Source of the DNA: Temnopleurus reevesii | Taxonomy: Eukaryota; Echinodermata; Echinoidea; Temnopleuroida; Temnopleuridae | Direction of reading: 5' to 3' | DNA: 10,792 nt | Assembly: GCA_036244855.1 (NCBI GenBank) | Contig: BQKZ01009156.1 | Coordinates: 12,459 to 23,250, forward strand | Shown here: piece by piece, positions 7,295-10,792 of the stretch | How the letters are laid out: each line of letters begins with the position of its first letter | How positions within the stretch are numbered: the stretch's first letter is position 1 | Position numbers and translations under genes: made by a program | The notes under the pieces: generated by a model | Seen by the model: only the letters and a program-made list of their open reading frames with translations | Told to the model about the DNA's origin: nothing | Databases searched by the model: none

Positions 7295-8394
7295 TTTTTA
7301 AAGATACAGGTTTTTGCTTGTCGTGATGAGCAATGTCGATGTGTATCATGCTATACAATTCATTGAGTCGATATTCCTTGAAATAAATCACGTGGTAATA
7401 ATATCAAAGATTGGTGCTTCTCATGGTAAAAGTGCACAAGACATCGGAGTGATACGGATAATAAATTATAACTCCTTTAGATGAGACCTGGGAATTATGA
7501 CCCATATATCCTGTGGTTAAAGTTGAGTCATACATTTGCGTTATTGCAATATATTTCATTATTCCTGGTGTTAACCCTTTTGTTGCCCGGCACTTATTAT
7601 ATAGAAAATTGAATCTTGTTATTCAAATCCAATATTTCAAAAAGAGAACTCAAATGATACACCTAGGCTTAACATTCATTGGAAAGCTGCACTTTCTGGC
7701 CTTACGATCATACATTTAAATCAACAAGAGATGGCACTCTCTGTAAAACAAAAAGAAAAAAAAGAGTCAGACCCAGCATTTTAGTTCAGTTGCAATATGT
7801 CGGAACTTCAAGAATAAACAGACTTACAGACTTAGTATACTTATAAAGCATGCCAGCTAAGTCAAGATTCCTTTTTATGACCAGATCCTACCACCATAAC
7901 CGTCAGGCCTGCCCGACATAGCAACAACTAATGTATGCAAACTGGATTCCAAGTATTGTAGTCTTATTGTTATCAACCGCTTTAAGGAATACCACGTAAC
8001 TACGTTCATAACCAAGAAAAACGCATAAATTTGAATGTTATACGTAAACCCGTCGGAGGCTGTGAGCATGCGATTGCAAATATGTGACTGAATCTTTAGC
8101 ATGTTTGATAACTTCATTTAACTTTATTAGGACAAATATCTCCTTGATGAGTGTGTGGACCAAATGATATTGTACCAGCACAATTAAACAGGAATTAGTC
8201 ATAAAAGTGAAACGCATTCTAGTGGTAGTATGAACATGTATGAAACAGTTTAACTAATCAATCGTGGATTATGACCGACAGAAGAGCTTCAACAGGGGAA
8301 ATGCCAATAAGGTGTATGCCATCTTTTTCTTTACATTGGCGCTGATAATGTGTTTCTATTGCACTGTTTTTAATGTAATTTGTATTTCATTTTC

Positions 8395-8725
8395 ATTTTC
8401 AGCTTATATTAGAAAATATTTAGTGTCTGACAATAGGATGTGAAATGTTCATTTGTCTTTGTTCGTCTTTCAATTTCAACTTATCCTATACAATCTTTGT
8501 TCTCTTACATATAATGCGATAAAATTCACTCCACGAAGATTTGTCAATTCTTTCCCTTCATTTTAATATAATACTATCATAAGGTGTTTGTTTTCTTATA
8601 AAACAATACAATAAGGTTCACTCAACGAACGTTTGACATTCATTTCCTTTCATTTCAAGCTTATGCTGTAAAATATTTAGTCTCTTACAATATAATGTCA
8701 TGAGGTTCAACTCACGAACGTCTAT
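8395..8725. repeat. ~90-bp degenerate tandem repeat, about four copies
   Basis: A unit of the form TTTCAAGCTTAT..TGTAAAATATTTAGTCTCTTACAATATAATG..ATGAGGTTCACTCACGAACG..TGTCAATTCATTTCCTTTC recurs with decay. CACGAAG/AACGAACG/CACGAACG landmarks fall near 8532, 8623 and 8712, about 88-91 bases apart. The first copy (from about 8395) lacks that landmark but shares CTTATATTAGAAAATATTTAGTGTCT with the last. There is no coding frame through it. Confidence 0.6.
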
Positions 8726-9162
8726 CAAACAGCTAAACTTTTGAACGCTTTTGAAACTTCTTCAAAAGAAGTTGTTTTTGCTTTTGGTACTAGATTTGAA
8801 CTCGCCTGTTTTGTGTAAACCTCCTGAAGCTTACTGTTGCTCACTGATCACCATTACACTGATCACCACGAATGAGTAAAAAGAATTGATTCTTTCCATA
8901 ATCATGAAGTATGATATGTGAGAGTCTCAAAATAATATATCAAACCCAAACATTGTTGTACTGCTTGCTACTGGAAAAAATAAGGTATAGGGTAATGAAC
9001 GAACTATGAATGCTCGCGCAATAGGATGAAATGGTTTTTTTTTTTCTCGATTCGTTAGCAGTCATCATTTTGCATATCATTTGTTTTAAAGAAAAGGTGA
9101 AAGAAGTACAATACCTTCGTATTTTTTTCATGATTTAGTTTTACACCCCACACAGCAAAATA

Positions 9163-9500
9163 ATGGTGTTATGTGTAAATAGTGTTGACCTATAAAGCTA
9201 ATGAAATGGTGTTGGGATTAACATGAGGTAGACCATGGGCATGATGGGCTTTAACTTCACATCATTTTCATATGTAGATGAGACAATGTGTTAGAGTTGG
9301 TGCAGTATTATACCTGGTGTTCATTTTAGCACTTCTAATTCAAAGTGAATTTTGATCAATTTTATCTCTTTTTTTACTCTTTGTTGTATATACATAATGT
9401 ACAGATAATGATGTAGAATTCAACTGATGCTGTCCGACATTGGTATGAGAATGGTGTTGAAATTAACACGATTAACACCAAAGTAGTTAACTTAACACCA
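9163..9500. repeat. Region of ATGGTGTT / AACACCA inverted motifs
   Basis: ATGGTGTT occurs at about 9163, 9206 and 9451. Its inverse AACACCA occurs at about 9474 and 9494, with AACACCAT at the last. The tightest part, 9452-9480, is a near-palindrome (TGGTGTTGAAATTAACACG, then ATTAACACCA). It may be a small decayed inverted-repeat element. It ends about 27 bases from the splice donor at 9526, on the intron side. Confidence 0.4.
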
Positions 9501-9526
9501 TCAGTGTTCTTTCAAAGTAACCTCAC

Positions 9527-9720
9527 CTCAAGCACAAGTCTCCATCAGTCCAGAAGGTGTAAAGGTTAGACAGACTACCCCCTGGGCAGCAGGCGAGGAT
9601 CAGACACCCCAGAGCGATGGTCTGCTCGAACCCGACCGCGATGGCGTAACCGAAGGCGAGGAGGGGCATGATGACGAACTGTGACAAAAACCCGACTGCA
9701 ATGCCTACCGGACGGCGAAG
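9527..9720 (-). CDS. SLC10-family Na+/bile-acid-type cotransporter, internal exon
   Basis: This exon encodes residues 50-113 plus the first two bases of Ser114. It starts LRRPVGIAVGFLSQFVIMPL, which matches the vertebrate hallmark (H)IKRPWGIxVGFLxQFGIMPL. It continues through a membrane segment to LACCPGGSLSNLYTFWTDGD, the CCPGG..SN signature. Gln63, Ser100 and Asn101 fall at the same offset (14) as Gln77, Ser114 and Asn115 of the bacterial structure, all sodium-site residues. The acceptor is AAAG|CTT (AG at 9722-9721) and the donor is TTGAG|GTGAGG (9527/9526). The frame upstream of the acceptor stays open but loses family similarity. With the upstream exon, the distance from the MG motif to RP equals that in human ASBT exactly, which supports both borders. 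Confidence 0.93.
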
Positions 9721-9943
9721 CTTTATGAGGATGTAATTGAAAAGTTGGGATTCATAAACCAAGGTGAATACAAACACTACACGTACTAAACAATTAGAGT
9801 GTACCTTAAACTGACCGCTCTCTAAATATCTTCCCTCAAAATTAAATAAAATTATATCGTATGAATCTGTTTTGAAAATGTTTTATTGTCCGCTTTATAA
9901 TAATATTCAGACTGCCATACCCATCCCACTGACAGGCACATTC

Positions 9944-9986
9944 AGGAGGAGGGAGGAGGGTTATTGGCACCCCCTCCCCCCTCCCC
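9944..9986. repeat. GGAGG / CCTCC inverted low-complexity repeat
   Basis: AGGAGGAGGGAGGAGGG at 9944-9960 is followed after about 10 bases by CCCCTCCCCCCTCCCC (to 9986). The two can pair into a strong hairpin, and either strand has runs of G that could form a quadruplex. Function is unknown. Confidence 0.6.
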
Positions 9987-10186
9987 ATTGGCGCCATTCC
10001 GCCCACATGCATGTGAATGACAGAAGATTTTGGGCTACAAGGGTGCTGAAACTTCAAATTGTGTTAAATTACTTCTGGTTCTGTAGGCTTTGGCCGATCC
10101 CACATAATTCGAAGGCGTTTATTATGCACGTTACATATTTCGATATGATTATCTCGGAATTGCTCACATAGGTTAACGCCCTTCTG

Positions 10187-10331
10187 GGCCCCGTTACATA
10201 AAGGTTTGCGATTAATTGCTAATCTGATAGCGATTGATATCAATCGCAAATCTATGGCAAATCATGTATCATGTACTAATTGATCGCAAAATCAAATAGC
10301 GATTAATCGTAAACCTTTATGTTACGGGGCC
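10187..10331. mobile_element. Palindromic MITE with GGCCCCGTTACATAAAGG termini
   Basis: GGCCCCGTTACATAAAGG at the left and its inverse (GGCCCCGTAACATAAAGG read from the right) differ at one base. The match runs on through TTTGCGATTAAT / TTTACGATTAATCGC. Inside are several GCGATTGAT / ATCAATCGC repeats, so the 145-bp element is self-complementary at several registers. There is no coding capacity and no clear target duplication. Confidence 0.8.
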
Positions 10332-10645
10332 ATGGTCCAAACAAACGATATATGCTTAGAAAAAAATTAAATCCATCTAAAACTGCCCCATGTTTGGATG
10401 TTTCGTAAAAAGATACTTCATACAGCCCCGTTGGCATCTTAAAAGTTTCCTAAAATAGCAGCGACAGCTATTTTTGGAACCATTTTAGGTTCCAGCACAT
10501 AATGAACATTTTTTTGGCGGGGAGAGGGGGTGGGGTTCTAGAATTACACAAAAACTCGTACTTTTTTGGCGAACTTTTTTTGTCAAGAAAAGATTAATCA
10601 AATATGATTGAAAATAAAAAAAAATAACTAAAATGTATGACTCAC

Positions 10646-10792
10646 AACAATCTTGAAGTTCTGGAGGGTTATGGAGGCGCCCATAGCGATGAGGACGATG
10701 AAGAAGGTGACAGCGATCACGACTTGGTTGGCGATCTTGAGATGCTCCACGTAGGGTGGTGGTCCATGGGGCGGCATCGGCCCAGCCGCATC
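10646..10792 (-). CDS. SLC10-family Na+/bile-acid-type cotransporter, exon cut by the window edge
   Basis: Forty-nine codons (residues 1-49) remain of this exon; its 5' end lies beyond the window. The sequence is a proline/glycine-rich stretch (AGPMPPHGPPPY), then a membrane helix (about 21-42, ANQVVIAVTFFIVLIAMGAS) and a short cytosolic run TLQNFKIV. The helix and its MG motif correspond to the first helix of human ASBT (LALVMFSMG). Met6 (ATG at 10777-10775) could in principle be a start. But the frame stays open to the edge, and vertebrate homologues have an N-glycosylated extracellular N-terminus, so the true start is probably upstream. The donor is GTT|GTGAGT at 10646/10645, phase 0. The promoter and 5' UTR are not in this window. 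Confidence 0.88.

Larger units (their letters stand above)
4699..9526 (-). other. Large intron (phase 2) with scattered repeats
   Basis: This 4.8-kb intron starts GTGAGG at 9526 and ends TTACAG at 4699; the split codon is AG|C (Ser). Identified contents are a decayed MITE, a possible tRNA-like fragment, candidate E-box and CRE sites near 6.66 and 6.96 kb, a SINE, a roughly 90-bp tandem repeat near 8.4-8.7 kb, and AACACC inverted repeats near 9.16-9.5 kb. In 5100-6480 and 7300-8390 I see only unique AT-rich sequence. No family-related exon is evident, and none is needed because the flanking exons join in frame without a gap in the alignment. Confidence 0.85.
9721..10645 (-). other. Intron (phase 0)
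   Basis: This 925-bp intron starts GTGAGT at 10645 and ends AAAG at 9721. It contains a palindromic MITE, a GA/CT-rich inverted repeat and a G-rich tract (10516-10535, GGCGGGGAGAGGGGGTGGGG). The open frames near 9842-10171 are overlapping non-coding readings of low-complexity sequence. Confidence 0.85.

Noticed and set aside
7040..7366. Plus-strand open frame of 108 codons
   Set aside because: It overlaps the SINE antisense, including the tRNA-like head, and has no protein similarity that I recognise.
7875..8117. Minus-strand open frame of 80 codons in the large intron, same strand as the gene
   Set aside because: It shows no SLC10 similarity and no matching splice phase. The flanking exons already join without a gap, so an extra exon is not needed.
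8753..8775. Short palindrome AACTTCTTCAAAAGAAGTT
   Set aside because: It is a small AT-rich hairpin with no T-run or gene context; it could be chance.
9842..10171. Overlapping open frames on both strands near the GA/CT repeat
   Set aside because: They are produced by low-complexity sequence inside an intron and show no family features.

Overview
This is eukaryotic, animal-type DNA. It is AT-rich, its one gene is split by introns with GT/AG borders, and the introns are full of short palindromic transposon remnants and a tRNA-headed SINE. The repeat style suggests a marine invertebrate deuterostome, most likely an echinoderm such as a sea urchin; that is inference, not proof. I see no bacterial operon, CRISPR array, phage or virus signal.

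The only gene I can support is on the minus strand: four coding exons of an SLC10-family sodium/bile-acid-type cotransporter. In transcript order they are 10792-10646 (5' end outside the window), 9720-9527, 4698-4494 and 3469-2999 (ends in TGA). Joining them at the splice sites I chose keeps the frame throughout (phases 0, 2, 0) and gives 338 residues covering nearly the whole family fold. The residues that bind the two sodium ions in crystallised bacterial homologues appear conserved, with correct spacing. Residue numbers below count from the first codon in the window. The start codon, promoter and 5' UTR lie beyond 10792. No AATAAA follows the stop for about 1.1 kb.

Layout by + coordinate: 1-404 has no gene. 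405-1240 is a large inverted-repeat (foldback/MITE-like) element between two TTAA tetranucleotides, with smaller palindromes inside each arm. 1245-2281 shows nothing recognisable. 2282-2689 is a decayed inverted repeat with a palindromic MITE (2347-2480) inside it. 2690-2998 is the 3' flank of the gene. 3470-4493 is an intron made mostly of repeats: a 181-bp tandem repeat (3500-3930), a palindromic MITE (4051-4178), and a second copy of the 2347-2480 family (4335-4475) that begins 18 bp from the splice donor. 4699-9526 is a large intron with a decayed MITE, a possible tRNA-derived fragment, a SINE (7002-7294), a roughly 90-bp degenerate tandem repeat, AACACC-type inverted repeats and a few candidate regulatory palindromes. 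9721-10645 is an intron with a GA/CT inverted repeat and another palindromic MITE (10187-10331).

I found no convincing new biological system. The most notable signals are the nested foldback element, a related terminal signature (roughly GGCCC...CATA) shared by five palindromic elements around one gene, and repeats packed against the splice sites of the 1-kb intron.
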